A DNA stretch of 63,111 nt, taken from CAZNPU01 sp964575335. Its GTDB lineage: Bacteria; Planctomycetota; Phycisphaerae; Phycisphaerales; SM1A02. Shown piece after piece: positions 1-8,455 of the stretch. The position numbers and the translations under genes were made by a program. The first letter of the stretch is position 1. Each line of letters begins with the position of its first letter. The notes under the pieces are model-generated. The model worked only from the letters and a program-made list of their open reading frames with translations, ran no database searches and had not been told where the DNA came from. The stretch covers positions 1-63,111 of the forward strand of contig CAZNPU010000017.1 in assembly GCA_964575335.1 (NCBI GenBank), given 5' to 3'.

Positions 1-1
1 C

Positions 2-214
2 TCGTTTGATCATCCCGGCGGCCAGCCCGCGCAGTTCATGCTCAATCAGGTCATCCCCGGCTGGACCGAAGGCGTGGGCGGCATGAAGGCCGGCGGCAAG
101 CGGAAACTCATCATTCCCGCTGATCTGGCCTACGGCGACATGGGACGCCCTGGCATTCCGCCCGGCGCCACGCTCATTTTCGACGTGGAGCTGATTGAGG
201 TGGCTGGCCGGTAA
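2..214 (+). CDS. FKBP-type peptidyl-prolyl cis-trans isomerase, C-terminal part
   Basis: Only the last 70 codons are present; the gene starts before the window. The translation reads PGWTEGVGGMKAGGKRKLI, then YGDMGRPGIPPGATLIF, and ends VELIEVAGR. These are the conserved C-terminal strands of the FKBP fold (V-x-GW-x-EG, the G-K-R-x-L-x-IP turn, YG...G-IPP-A-TL-F-VEL). FKBPs catalyse proline cis-trans isomerisation and assist folding, often in the periplasm. Whether this one carries a signal peptide cannot be seen. The family call is secure from the motifs. Confidence 0.93.
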   Translation, partial: SFDHPGGQPAQFMLNQVIPGWTEGVGGMKAGGKRKLIIPADLAYGDMGRPGIPPGATLIFDVELIEVAGR

Positions 215-238
215 TTTCACCCTACACTAGTTGAAATT

Positions 239-398
239 GAGCGCAGAGAGCGCAGAAGAAGATGAGAATTGCGCCAGTGCTCGACGCACTATCTATGCCG
301 TCGATTGCAACTGGATGATCTGACATCGGTTCATGCTTTGTGCAGCAATTCGCATCCATTCCCGTCTCCGCGTTCTCTGCGTACTCCGCGGTGAATCA
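239..398. repeat. Inverted pair of CTCTGCG-type intergenic arms
   Basis: Between the FKBP gene and the M3 peptidase, bases 239-265 read as runs of GCGCAGAGAGCGCAG. Bases 366-398 read CTCCGCGTTCTCTGCGTACT followed by CCGCGGTGAATC, which is approximately the reverse complement of the first arm. The arms are about 100 bases apart. I have the impression that phrases of this kind recur between genes in many environmental bacterial genomes; the function is unknown to me. The pairing is imperfect. Confidence 0.45.
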
Positions 399-467
399 CT
401 CCCGGCTGGTTTGCCGCGGCGGCAGATTGATCGTTGAGACTGACTGATACTGATAAGGATCACCATC

Positions 468-2567
468 GTGCTACAACACGCCATGCTCATTCGTCGCATT
501 TCAGTCGTTGTCGGAATTCTTGCGATGTGCTGGGCTGCTGCGCGGCCTGTCGCGGCGCAGCAGATTGATCCGACATCGCCGATTGCTGATGCGCTGACCA
601 AAGCGCAGCAGGCGGTTGATCGCATCATCGCGATTCCTGACAGCCAGCGCACGTTTGAGAATACGGTCGTCGCCATCGACGATCTGCTGGCGCAGCTCGA
701 CAAAGACACCAGTTTCATTCAGTTCATGGCCTATGTCTCCACCGATCCCGATGAGCGGGCCCGCGGCGCGCTGGCGGAGGAGCATTTCAACAACTGGCTG
801 ATTGAACTGGGCAAGAACGAGAAGCTCTATGAAGCGGTCAAGACCGTTGCAGCCAGCAAGGTGCAGCTGCATGGCGAGCGGGCCAGGCTGCTGGAGCACA
901 CTCTGCGCGATTACCGCCGCGCCGGCATGGAACTGTCGCCCGACAAACGCCGGGAGCTGACGCAGTTGCAGATGGAGATCAGCCGCCTGGGGATCGAGTT
1001 CAGCAAGAACATTCGCGAGGATGAAACCACCGTCCTGCTCACGCGTGAGGAGCTGGTGGGCGTGCCGGATGATGTGCTGCAGCGCATGCAGCGCTCGCGC
1101 ACGCTGTACGTTGTGACGATGGACTACCCCACTTACAACGCGGTGATGACCTACTGCGAAAGCGAGCCGACGCGGCAAAAGGTGTGGACCGCCTATCGAC
1201 GCCGCGGGGGAGAAAAGAACGTCGGCGTGCTGGAACGCATGATCAAAGCTCGTGCGCAGGCGGCGAAACTGCTCGGCTATCAGCACACCGCCGATTACGA
1301 GATCGAAGTCCGAATGGCCAAGAACGCCCAGACGGTTCATGAGTTCTACAACAAACTGCGCCCGCTGGTGCGCGAGAAGGCCAGGCAGGATTTTGCGGAG
1401 TTCACCGAAGCCAAGCGCGCCCATACAGGCGATCCGCACGCTGTGTTTCAACCGTGGGATTACGCGTTTTACGAGAATGTGTTGCGGAAAACCAAGTACA
1501 GCGTTGATGCGAAACAGGTGCAGGAGTATTTCCCGATCGAGCGCGTGATCGAAGGGCTGTTCTCAATTACGCAATCGCTGTACGGCCTTGAGTATCGCGA
1601 TATCACGCAGGAAGTCCGCAACGGACGCACCACGCACTGGCCGCTGTGGCATGACGATGTCAAGCTGTACGAAGTTTGGGACAAAGCCACCGGGCGCATG
1701 CTGGGCGAGTTCTATCTCGATCTGCACCCGCGAGCCAACAAGTACAGTCATGCTGCCCAATGGGGACTTGTGCAGCACAAGCGATGGTCTGATGGCAGGG
1801 TTGAAACGCCGATCGCGGCGCTGGTGTGCAACTTCACCAAGCCCACCGAAGATCGGCCGTCGCTGCTCACCCACGATGAAGTGGAGACGTTCTTCCACGA
1901 GTTCGGCCACTGTCTGCACACCATTCTTTCCGAAGCGGAGTTTGCGCGATTTGCCGGCACCAACACCGAGCGCGATTTCGTTGAAGCGCCCTCGCAAATG
2001 TTTGAAAACTGGGTGTGGGATGCTGATGTGCTTCGCACGTTCGCCAGGCACTATCAGACCGGCGAACCGATTCCGCAGGAGCTGGTTGAAGGCATGATCC
2101 GCGCAAGGCATCTGGGATCGGGCCTGTTTGCTGAGCGGCAATTCGCCTACGGCATGCTCGATCTGGCGTATCACACCGCTGCGGACGGCGACGTTGACAC
2201 CACCAGCGTGCAATATGAAATCTTCGATGAGGCTGAGCTCTTCGACGCAGTGCCCGGAACCTGGTTCCAGGCTGGCTTTGGCCACCTCAACGGCTATCAG
2301 GCGGGGTACTACGGCTATCAATGGTCGCTCGTCTACGCTCAGGATATGTTCCAGCGATTCAAGGAGCTGGGCATGCTCAACCCCGAGGCGGGCATGTACT
2401 ACCGCAAGAAGATTCTCGCACGCGGCGGAACGATGGACGGCCTCGACATGGTGCGCGATTACCTCGGCCGCGAGCCGCAGATGGATGCGTACCTCAGGCA
2501 CCTTGGCCTGCAGCTTGACGAAAGCGGCGCAGGCAAGAAGGCGGCCTCGGCTGCGTCAGGACAGTGA
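468..2567 (+). CDS. M3 family zinc oligopeptidase, secreted
   Basis: 699-residue metallopeptidase of the thimet oligopeptidase/peptidyl-dipeptidase (M3) family. The zinc motif HEFGH lies at residues 477-481, and the third ligand is the Glu of FVEAPSQ at about 506, the spacing expected for M3. The N-terminus has a basic stretch and hydrophobic core (MLIRRISVVVGILAM) ending PVAAQQ, a good Sec signal peptide, so it probably acts on peptides outside the cytoplasm. The GTG at 468 has AAGGA at 455-459 with 8-base spacing and is preferred; ATG at 483 is a reasonable alternative that gives a cleaner signal peptide. It stands alone, convergent with the nucleotidyltransferase downstream. Confidence 0.92.
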   Translation: MLQHAMLIRRISVVVGILAMCWAAARPVAAQQIDPTSPIADALTKAQQAVDRIIAIPDSQRTFENTVVAIDDLLAQLDKDTSFIQFMAYVSTDPDERARGALAEEHFNNWLIELGKNEKLYEAVKTVAASKVQLHGERARLLEHTLRDYRRAGMELSPDKRRELTQLQMEISRLGIEFSKNIREDETTVLLTREELVGVPDDVLQRMQRSRTLYVVTMDYPTYNAVMTYCESEPTRQKVWTAYRRRGGEKNVGVLERMIKARAQAAKLLGYQHTADYEIEVRMAKNAQTVHEFYNKLRPLVREKARQDFAEFTEAKRAHTGDPHAVFQPWDYAFYENVLRKTKYSVDAKQVQEYFPIERVIEGLFSITQSLYGLEYRDITQEVRNGRTTHWPLWHDDVKLYEVWDKATGRMLGEFYLDLHPRANKYSHAAQWGLVQHKRWSDGRVETPIAALVCNFTKPTEDRPSLLTHDEVETFFHEFGHCLHTILSEAEFARFAGTNTERDFVEAPSQMFENWVWDADVLRTFARHYQTGEPIPQELVEGMIRARHLGSGLFAERQFAYGMLDLAYHTAADGDVDTTSVQYEIFDEAELFDAVPGTWFQAGFGHLNGYQAGYYGYQWSLVYAQDMFQRFKELGMLNPEAGMYYRKKILARGGTMDGLDMVRDYLGREPQMDAYLRHLGLQLDESGAGKKAASAASGQ

Positions 2568-2685
2568 GATCGCTCAACTCACTTGTCTGTGATGAGCGTG
2601 TTGCGTGCGTCGCATTAGCAGCGATGTTTTCTGCTGCAGACGCTGTGGGCGTTTCATCACGTTGATGTGTTGTTGAGACATTGCC

Positions 2686-3138
2686 TCAGTGCGGCACATC
2701 CTCGCCGTGCTCGAGAGCGCGCACATCTTCGAGGTCTTGTCTGCGGCCGGCTGCGCGCTTGGACTGCAGCAGGTCGTCGCGCGACACAAGGTAAAACGCC
2801 TGGCCTTCATAGTGCATGGTTAATCGGTTGGGCCAGGCCTGATCAAATGTCAGACCGGTGGCTTTTGTGATCACATCAAGGCGAACGCGATCCTTGAAGA
2901 TTGTGATTTCATGCTGCAGAACCTTGTCTACGGTTGTCATGTCTGCGGTCGGAAAATCAATGGCGCGCAGCGCTTCGAGCAGGCGGGCGACGTTTTCCCG
3001 CGTGGGTTCAATGAGCAGGTCGATATCGAATGTCGCGCGGGGCACGCCGTGGATCGCGGCAGCCAGTCCGCCCAGCACAAGGTACCTGACCTCATGGGCG
3101 TTGAAGGACCTGAATACGTCCCGGTACCGCCCCAGCAT
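2686..3138 (-). CDS. Nucleotidyltransferase, MNT/AbiEii-like
   Basis: 150 residues. The core motif is VLGGLAAAIHGVPRATFDID followed by LLI at about residues 20-43: a GG loop, then a D-x-D pair typical of the pol-beta nucleotidyltransferase fold in DUF6036/AbiEii/MNT-type proteins. Such proteins transfer nucleotides to proteins or tRNA and are frequently the toxin or modifying half of toxin-antitoxin pairs. The C-terminal half (FYLVSRDDLLQSKRAAGRRQ, then DLEDVRAL) matches the usual end of these enzymes. The ATG start is backed by family alignment around NAHEVRYLVLGG. The gene overlaps its upstream neighbour by 47 bases, so translation is probably coupled. The function as a toxin is an inference. 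Confidence 0.8.
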   Translation of the reverse strand: MLGRYRDVFRSFNAHEVRYLVLGGLAAAIHGVPRATFDIDLLIEPTRENVARLLEALRAIDFPTADMTTVDKVLQHEITIFKDRVRLDVITKATGLTFDQAWPNRLTMHYEGQAFYLVSRDDLLQSKRAAGRRQDLEDVRALEHGEDVPH

Positions 3139-3295
3139 GCCGCGTCTCCAGAACTTGAGGATTGCATTGAATGATCAGCTCGGTTGCCTGGCAGAAAAAC
3201 GCCAGCCGCTCATCAGGCGAAAGCGAATGAAACCACTGCGCCTTGACCAGAATCGATTCGTCTTCACGATCATGTGAGACGCTGGGCTTGAGCAT
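3092..3295 (-). CDS. Small unknown protein overlapping the nucleotidyltransferase gene
   Basis: 67 residues from ATG 3295; a TTG seven codons upstream at 3316 is in frame. The protein is acidic in the middle (HDREDESILVKAQWFHSLS, PDERLAFFCQATELI) and ends with a basic turn, HAGAVPGRIQVLQRP. I do not recognise a named domain. To my knowledge, short proteins with an E-R-L-x-x-F-C/x-L-I core and a GRI/V-x-VL tail occur beside nucleotidyltransferases in planctomycetes. Its stop lies 47 bases inside the nucleotidyltransferase gene, so the two form one transcript. It may be a regulator or antitoxin partner, which is inferred from gene order only. Confidence 0.6.
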   Translation of the reverse strand: MLKPSVSHDREDESILVKAQWFHSLSPDERLAFFCQATELIIQCNPQVLETRHAGAVPGRIQVLQRP

Positions 3296-3371
3296 GGCCT
3301 GATTGTCGCAGCTCAAACGCTGCTGCGGCGATAGGCAATCAACAGCAATTGCAGATCAATCACGCGCACGC

Positions 3372-3401
3372 CTGCATACATGCATACATGCATGCATATG
3401 C
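3372..3401. repeat. Short TGCATACA repeat tract
   Basis: Downstream of the 818-residue protein gene, bases 3372-3401 consist of overlapping GCATACAT/GCATGCAT units. The tract is internally palindromic and lies in the gap between that gene's stop and the small-protein gene. No function is evident. Confidence 0.5.
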
Positions 3402-3422
3402 GGCACGGCCTGTCTGCATGGT

Positions 3423-5879
3423 CTATCGCACCTCAACGCCCGGCGGCGGGTGGTCAATGAATGGCTGGCCGCGCTGATAAAGCTGCAGTCGTTTGGTCAA
3501 CTCATTGCCCAGGGCAGCAGCGTTGGCGGCCCGCGCCAGATCGATCGCTTCCAGTTGGATGCGGATTGCCTGCTCAAAATTTCCCTGAGCAGCATATGCC
3601 GCTGCGAGCACATCCAAAGCGCCTGCATCGCGACGATTCGTCAGCGTGACAGCCCGCTGGGCGAATTGCATGGCCACGGCTGGGTTTCGATGCTGCGCAT
3701 CGGGATGCGTTGCAAGAATCCACGCGGCGCCGATCAATGCTGGGAGATAGTCCGGCCGCAGTTCCAGCGCCTGATACAAATGCTTCAGCGCATTGCTTGA
3801 TTGTCCGGTGAGCTTCAACGCTCGGGCGAGCCCTGCATGGGTTTCGGGCTGAGCTGGATTGAGGGCAATCGCACTGGTCAAAGCGTCGATCGCGCCGTGC
3901 ATGTCGCCGAGCGCCAGTAAGGTTGTACCAAGATTGTGGTGCGCCAGCGCATCTTCGGGAAGAAGTTCTGCTGCATGCCGGAAGTGCGTTGCTGCCTGCC
4001 GCATGTTGCCTTGTGCTCGAAGGAGATTGCCCAGCGCGACATGGGCGGCTGCGAGCGTCGGCTTCAGTTCGATGGCGCGCTGCAGGTGAGATATCGCCTC
4101 AGTAAACTTGCGTTGCGATTGCAGCGCAAGCCCAAGGTTCAGGTGCGCTTCCGGATAATTCGGATCGCTTTGCAACGCGTTTCGAAACTGGCGTTCAGCT
4201 TCCTCGGGTCTGCCTTGTGAAGCCAGCACAACGCCGAGATTGCAGTAGCCTGCAGCAAAGTGCGGATTCAACTGCACCGATTCCTGCAGGCGTGCGACCG
4301 CGTCATCAATTCGGCCGGCCATGATGTAGCGGTGCGCCAATGACGCACGCAGCTCGGGCGATGTTGGATTCAGTTGTACAAGGTGCTCGTGACCGGCGAT
4401 CTCCGCGTGCAGTTCTTTGCGTTCGAAATCGCGCACGAGCGTTTGGTACTCATCCGGATTGCGGGGAAGCACCTGTATCCATACATCGCCCATCTCATCG
4501 CGAGAGTTCGGGCCATAGACAACACGCCGCGGCGGAATGTTCGGATTCAGCGGATTCGAAGCCGAATTGTCATACACGATTGTTGTGTGAATCGTGCTTC
4601 CTTTGGGCAGCGTGACCGGATTCAGAAAATCGTAATCGTCTTGCCAGTTGAAATCCCAGTTGCGAATCCAGAGCAGCGGTTGCGTGCTGCCGTCGGGAAG
4701 TGTCGCCCACACTTTGAACGCTCGTCCAATGAAATGCGCATGCGGATAAATGCTCAGCACATCCACATCGATCGGCAGAACGTAACTGTCTTCCACGGTA
4801 TACGCCGATTCGCCGGGGGGAATATCCAGCGTCTGCGAACCTAATCGAAGCGAGTAAGGCCGCTTGCTCGGCGGACCGTCAGCAAAGAACAAGCCGACCG
4901 AAACCTGCACAGGTTCGGGTCGTCCCCATGGCGTCAGGTGCAGCATCAGCAGCACGTCGGCTCCGGGGTCCAGTCGCCATGCCAGCCCTTCTCTGCCCGG
5001 CGACGATACCTTGCCCGGCGTCCATCCAATGATGTGGCCATCCGGGAATCGTGCGTTGACGCCATCCATGCCGTCAAAGCCCGGCTCCGGATCGCGCAGT
5101 TCGGCCAGGCGGGATGAGTTGGTGTGATCAACTTTCAGGTTGACATGATGCACCACGCGCGGGTTGCCGACGCGAAACTCCACTGCGCGAACGTACTTCA
5201 CGCTGGATAACTCCACCGGCAGCACAAAGTTGCGGAAAACGTCAGGGCCGTCTGCCGCAAGAATGTACGTTTCGGGCATCTCCAGCACCAGATCAGGCTG
5301 CCCGAGCTGCCAGCCATCTTCCGGTTGGGGCGGCACAGGCGGCATGTGCGATAGATCGCCAAGCGGCCCGCCGAGTTCCGCCCATCGAAGGATCACAGCG
5401 ATTTCCTCATCAGTCAGCCGCCGACTGTTGGCGAATTCTCCATATCCAGGTTCCGGAAGCCACGGCGGCATGAAACGGCGCTGCACAACGTCAGCTATCT
5501 GCCGCACGCGTTTGCGCGCATCGGTATAGCTGACCAAACTGAATGGCGCTGATGCGCCCGGGCGGTGACAACTGATGCAGTGCTGGATCAGAATCGGCGC
5601 AACGTCGCGCGCGAAGGTCACTTCCTCTTCAGTCGTGACTTCCGCGGCTGCTGCTTTGCTGTTGCCCGGCAAGCACGCTGATGCGCCAAACGCAAGCGCA
5701 AGGGCGAGCATTGCGCGCAGTGAAACACTAGCGCCGGGAGAATTGCACATCGCAGCAGAGCGCACGCAACTCCACTTCTCGCTTTTCCTCACGCCACCCG
5801 ATGCTGCCGGTTGCAACTTGCTAACTACATAGTGCCTTCCTCTCTCCGCTCGATGCGCTCCCGGCTCGCAGCGTTTCAT
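3423..5879 (-). CDS. Cytochrome c / copper monooxygenase-like / TPR fusion protein
   Basis: 818 residues. After a hydrophobic segment (LRAMLALALAFGASACLPG, signal or lipobox-like, about residues 55-73) comes a haem-binding CISCH (101-105) in a cytochrome c-like segment. A middle region then carries copper-site signatures of peptidylglycine monooxygenase-like folds: VVHHVNL, MLHLTPWG, YPHAHFIGR and DEMGDVWI. The C-terminal third is a string of about eight TPR units. The protein is probably extracytoplasmic and redox active; the substrate is unknown. GGAG seven bases before ATG 5879 supports this start, although it leaves an unusually long N-region; ATG 5750 is the alternative. It is divergent from the methyltransferase and apparently monocistronic. 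Confidence 0.8.
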   Translation of the reverse strand: MKRCEPGAHRAERGRHYVVSKLQPAASGGVRKSEKWSCVRSAAMCNSPGASVSLRAMLALALAFGASACLPGNSKAAAAEVTTEEEVTFARDVAPILIQHCISCHRPGASAPFSLVSYTDARKRVRQIADVVQRRFMPPWLPEPGYGEFANSRRLTDEEIAVILRWAELGGPLGDLSHMPPVPPQPEDGWQLGQPDLVLEMPETYILAADGPDVFRNFVLPVELSSVKYVRAVEFRVGNPRVVHHVNLKVDHTNSSRLAELRDPEPGFDGMDGVNARFPDGHIIGWTPGKVSSPGREGLAWRLDPGADVLLMLHLTPWGRPEPVQVSVGLFFADGPPSKRPYSLRLGSQTLDIPPGESAYTVEDSYVLPIDVDVLSIYPHAHFIGRAFKVWATLPDGSTQPLLWIRNWDFNWQDDYDFLNPVTLPKGSTIHTTIVYDNSASNPLNPNIPPRRVVYGPNSRDEMGDVWIQVLPRNPDEYQTLVRDFERKELHAEIAGHEHLVQLNPTSPELRASLAHRYIMAGRIDDAVARLQESVQLNPHFAAGYCNLGVVLASQGRPEEAERQFRNALQSDPNYPEAHLNLGLALQSQRKFTEAISHLQRAIELKPTLAAAHVALGNLLRAQGNMRQAATHFRHAAELLPEDALAHHNLGTTLLALGDMHGAIDALTSAIALNPAQPETHAGLARALKLTGQSSNALKHLYQALELRPDYLPALIGAAWILATHPDAQHRNPAVAMQFAQRAVTLTNRRDAGALDVLAAAYAAQGNFEQAIRIQLEAIDLARAANAAALGNELTKRLQLYQRGQPFIDHPPPGVEVR

Positions 5880-6161
5880 CGTTTGTCTCCTGTTTCAGCC
5901 AGGGCAAACCATGCGCAACGACACTACCGCGTGAAGCATGAAGGCTCAGTCGCTTCGATCGCTCCCGAATTTCGTCAGGATGAGCGTCAAGAGGTTGACA
6001 CGCGAATTGTGATGCGAGTGGTCGCATCGGCGCGCTCCGCAGTTTGCCCCGTCAAATACGATGAGCCGCGCGGAGACTCCCACAGCCCCGCTGGGCTCAT
6101 AACCTACTTCGAATATACTGCTGGGCACACCCAATGCCAATAAAAATCTGCAGGCCTGACG

Positions 6162-6203
6162 GCTTTCGCCGGCTCCACCTTAATTTGGGCGAAAGCGCTT
6201 TTT
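6162..6203 (+). terminator. Hairpin with T-run in the leader region of the methyltransferase
   Basis: GCTTTCGCC (6162-6170) pairs perfectly with GGCGAAAGC (6188-6196) and is followed by GCTTTTTGA. This is an intrinsic-terminator shape that works only in the plus direction. It lies 57 bases before the methyltransferase ATG with no plus-strand gene upstream, so it would end a short transcript starting within 5880-6160. The rest of 5880-6259 holds no recognisable gene. Confidence 0.6.
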
Positions 6204-6221
6204 GACTCATTTTCAGGCCGC

Positions 6222-6251
6222 TGCACACAAATCGCAGCACCTCGCTACACT
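6222..6251 (+). promoter_or_regulatory. Candidate sigma70 promoter for a leaderless methyltransferase mRNA
   Basis: TGCACA (6222-6227, 4 of 6 to TTGACA), an 18-base spacer, then TACACT (6246-6251). The -10 ends eight bases before ATG 6260, so transcription would begin at or next to the start codon. No Shine-Dalgarno is present, which fits a leaderless transcript. Confidence 0.45.
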
Positions 6252-6259
6252 GCCCCGCC

Positions 6260-7132
6260 ATGACTCGCTCGAACGAACGACGATCTGCAACTGCTTCGTC
6301 TCGCACATCTCGCACAGCACGCAAGCCGCGCAAGAACTGGCGCACCGCGGCCACCAGCGACAAATATGAGCTGTATGAGCTGTCGGTCCAGAATACAGAG
6401 GCCGAGTGCGATTTCATCGATCAGGCGTGGAAGGAGCAGCGCCGCCGCACGCCCCACCACATTCGCGAAGATTTCTGCGGCACTGCTGCGGTGTGCATGG
6501 AATGGGTCAAACGCCGCCGCACCAATACAGCTGTGGGCGTTGATCTTGATCCTGAAGTCCTGGCGTGGGGCAGGAACAAAATGCCCGAGCGCCTGACACC
6601 GGCTCAGGCCAAACGCGTGACACTGCTGCAGGCGGATGTGCGGTCGGTCAAAACCAAGCCCGTCGACACCGTCCTGGCGATGAACTTCAGCTACTTCTTC
6701 TTCAAAACCCGCGACATGCTGCGGCGATACTTCAAAGCCGTGCGGCGGGGCCTTGTTTCCGACGGCATATTCATTCTGGATTGCTACGGCGGCAGCGAGT
6801 CGTTCCTGGAAATGGAAGAAGACCGCAACCTCGACGGCTTTACTTACATTTGGGATCAGAGTTACTACAACCCCATCACCGGCGACGCGGTCAACCACAT
6901 TCACTTTGAGTTCCCCGACGGCACGTCGATGCGCAAGGCCTTCACCTACGAGTGGCGGCTGTGGACCATCCCCGAAATACGCGAGGTGCTGCTGGAGGCG
7001 GGATTCAAAAAGGTTCTGGTCTACTGGGAAGGCACCAACCGGCGCACCGGCGAGGGCAACGGCATCTGGAGCGTGTCCGAGCGAGGCGAAGCGTGCCTGG
7101 GGTGGATCGCATACCTTGTGGCGCTCAAATAA
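6260..7132 (+). CDS. Class I SAM-dependent methyltransferase
   Basis: 290 residues. The basic, Ser/Arg/Thr-rich N-terminus (about 35 residues) is followed by a Rossmann methyltransferase: motif I region HIREDFCGTAAVCMEWV, acidic post-I VGVDLDPEVLAWG, and motif IV/V segments DTVLAMNFSYFFF and GIFILDCYGG. The substrate cannot be told. The family is one of stand-alone methyltransferases, and the tail IWSVSERGEACLGWIAYLV is characteristic of it as far as I know. It has its own candidate promoter and is convergent with the GDP-fucose synthase gene, so it is probably a single-gene unit. Confidence 0.8.
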   Translation: MTRSNERRSATASSRTSRTARKPRKNWRTAATSDKYELYELSVQNTEAECDFIDQAWKEQRRRTPHHIREDFCGTAAVCMEWVKRRRTNTAVGVDLDPEVLAWGRNKMPERLTPAQAKRVTLLQADVRSVKTKPVDTVLAMNFSYFFFKTRDMLRRYFKAVRRGLVSDGIFILDCYGGSESFLEMEEDRNLDGFTYIWDQSYYNPITGDAVNHIHFEFPDGTSMRKAFTYEWRLWTIPEIREVLLEAGFKKVLVYWEGTNRRTGEGNGIWSVSERGEACLGWIAYLVALK

Positions 7133-7231
7133 GCCGCAGCAGCATCACTGCGGGCAGATTCGCTGCTTCGCATTGATTGGCAGAGCGCAGCGAAGCGCCA
7201 AAGCATGACCATTGATTGACGGAAATCCGCC

Positions 7232-8209
7232 TTATACGTTCGATGTCTCGACGTTTCGGCTCTTCGATATCTCGCCCCGCCACCACTCAATCGTCCGCTT
7301 CAGACCCTCTTCGAAGCTGACCTGGGCCTGCCAGCCTAAGAGCTTCTTGGCCCGCGTGGTGTCCAGGCATCGGCGAGGTTGGCCGTCGGGCTTGCTGGTG
7401 TCCCAGCGGATCTCGCCGGTAAAACCGGTGAGCCGGGCGATCAACGTAACCAGATCTTTGATGGTGATTTCCATACCCGTGCCCAGATTGACGGGAATGG
7501 GTTCATCCAGCACTTCCGCCGCACGCAGGATTCCCTCAGCAGCGTCCTCGGAGTAGAGAAACTCCCGGCTTGCGCTGCCTGTGCCCCAGCAGACGATGTG
7601 ATCGTCGCCCGCATCAATGGCTGCGATGCATTTGCGGATCAGGGCCGGGATGACGTGCGAGGTATTCAGATCGAAATTGTCATGCGGCCCGTACAGGTTG
7701 ACCGGCAGCACGTACGCGCCAGCAAGGCCGTACTGGCGGTGGTAGGCGTCCAGCATCACCCAGGCTGCTTTTTTCGCTATGCCGTAGGGAGCGTTGGTCA
7801 CTTCGGGGTAGCCGTTCCAGAGGTCTTCTTCCTTGAACGGCACCGGCGTGAGGTTGGGATACGCGCAGATCGTGCCGACCTGCACGAATTTTTCGATCTG
7901 GTTGATGCGGGCGTGCTCGATCAGGTGCAAGGCCATGGCCATGTTGGCGTAGAAGAACCGGCCGGGATTGGCCATGTTGGCCCCGATGCCCCCCACTTCG
8001 GCAGCAAGGTGAATCACCACGTCGGGCTTCATGTCGGCGTACAGCCGCTTGACCGCCTCTTCGTGGGTGAGGTCGTAGTCAGCGCGGCGCGGCACAAGGA
8101 TGTTTTCAGGCAGACAGCCCCGCTGACGCAGCTTTTCGCACACCGTGCGGCCAAGGAACCCCGCTCCGCCGGTGACCACCACTCGTTTATCAGCCAATTG
8201 AGTCGGCAT
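7232..8209 (-). CDS. fcl: GDP-L-fucose synthase
   Basis: 325-residue extended short-chain dehydrogenase. NADP-binding VVVTGGAGFLG sits at about residues 9-19, and the catalytic Y-x-x-x-K is APYGIAKKAAWVM. Family landmarks include VIHLAAEVGGIGAN, VGTICAYP, NLYGPHDNF and HVIPALI. It performs the epimerase/reductase step from GDP-4-keto-6-deoxymannose to GDP-L-fucose. The ATG at 8209 is chosen because GGAGG precedes it by about five bases; the frame extends 23 codons further without family similarity. It is divergent from gmd, which makes its substrate, across a 341-base gap. Confidence 0.93.
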   Translation of the reverse strand: MPTQLADKRVVVTGGAGFLGRTVCEKLRQRGCLPENILVPRRADYDLTHEEAVKRLYADMKPDVVIHLAAEVGGIGANMANPGRFFYANMAMALHLIEHARINQIEKFVQVGTICAYPNLTPVPFKEEDLWNGYPEVTNAPYGIAKKAAWVMLDAYHRQYGLAGAYVLPVNLYGPHDNFDLNTSHVIPALIRKCIAAIDAGDDHIVCWGTGSASREFLYSEDAAEGILRAAEVLDEPIPVNLGTGMEITIKDLVTLIARLTGFTGEIRWDTSKPDGQPRRCLDTTRAKKLLGWQAQVSFEEGLKRTIEWWRGEISKSRNVETSNV

Positions 8210-8414
8210 GCAGCCTCCGTTGACGAAGAACGAACAATTTGCCTCACAAGACGTGCTGGAGCAAACAGGATACGCCAATCCGGCGTATGAGTGTCGCCCG
8301 GATGCGGTTTGCGTGATTTGGGCACGCCTGCACCGGGTATTCGGTCATATGGCCGACTTTGATCGGGTCAGGTTCAGGCAGGCCCGAAAAAGCCTGATAA
8401 AAGGCATTGGACAA

Positions 8415-8455
8415 GCCATTCTCGCCATCTTTGCGGCGTGAATGGCCGGCTTTTT
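8415..8455 (+). terminator. Strong hairpin with T-run upstream of gmd
   Basis: GCCATTCTCGCC (8415-8426) pairs with GGCGTGAATGGC (8435-8446), 11 of 12 pairs with one central T-T mismatch, and is followed by CGGCTTTTT (T-run 8451-8455). It is terminator-shaped in the plus direction only, about 95 bases before the gmd start codon and inside the fcl-gmd divergent gap (8210-8550). No gene precedes it on this strand, so it may be an attenuator or the end of a short RNA. The remainder of the gap shows no other clear element. Confidence 0.6.
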
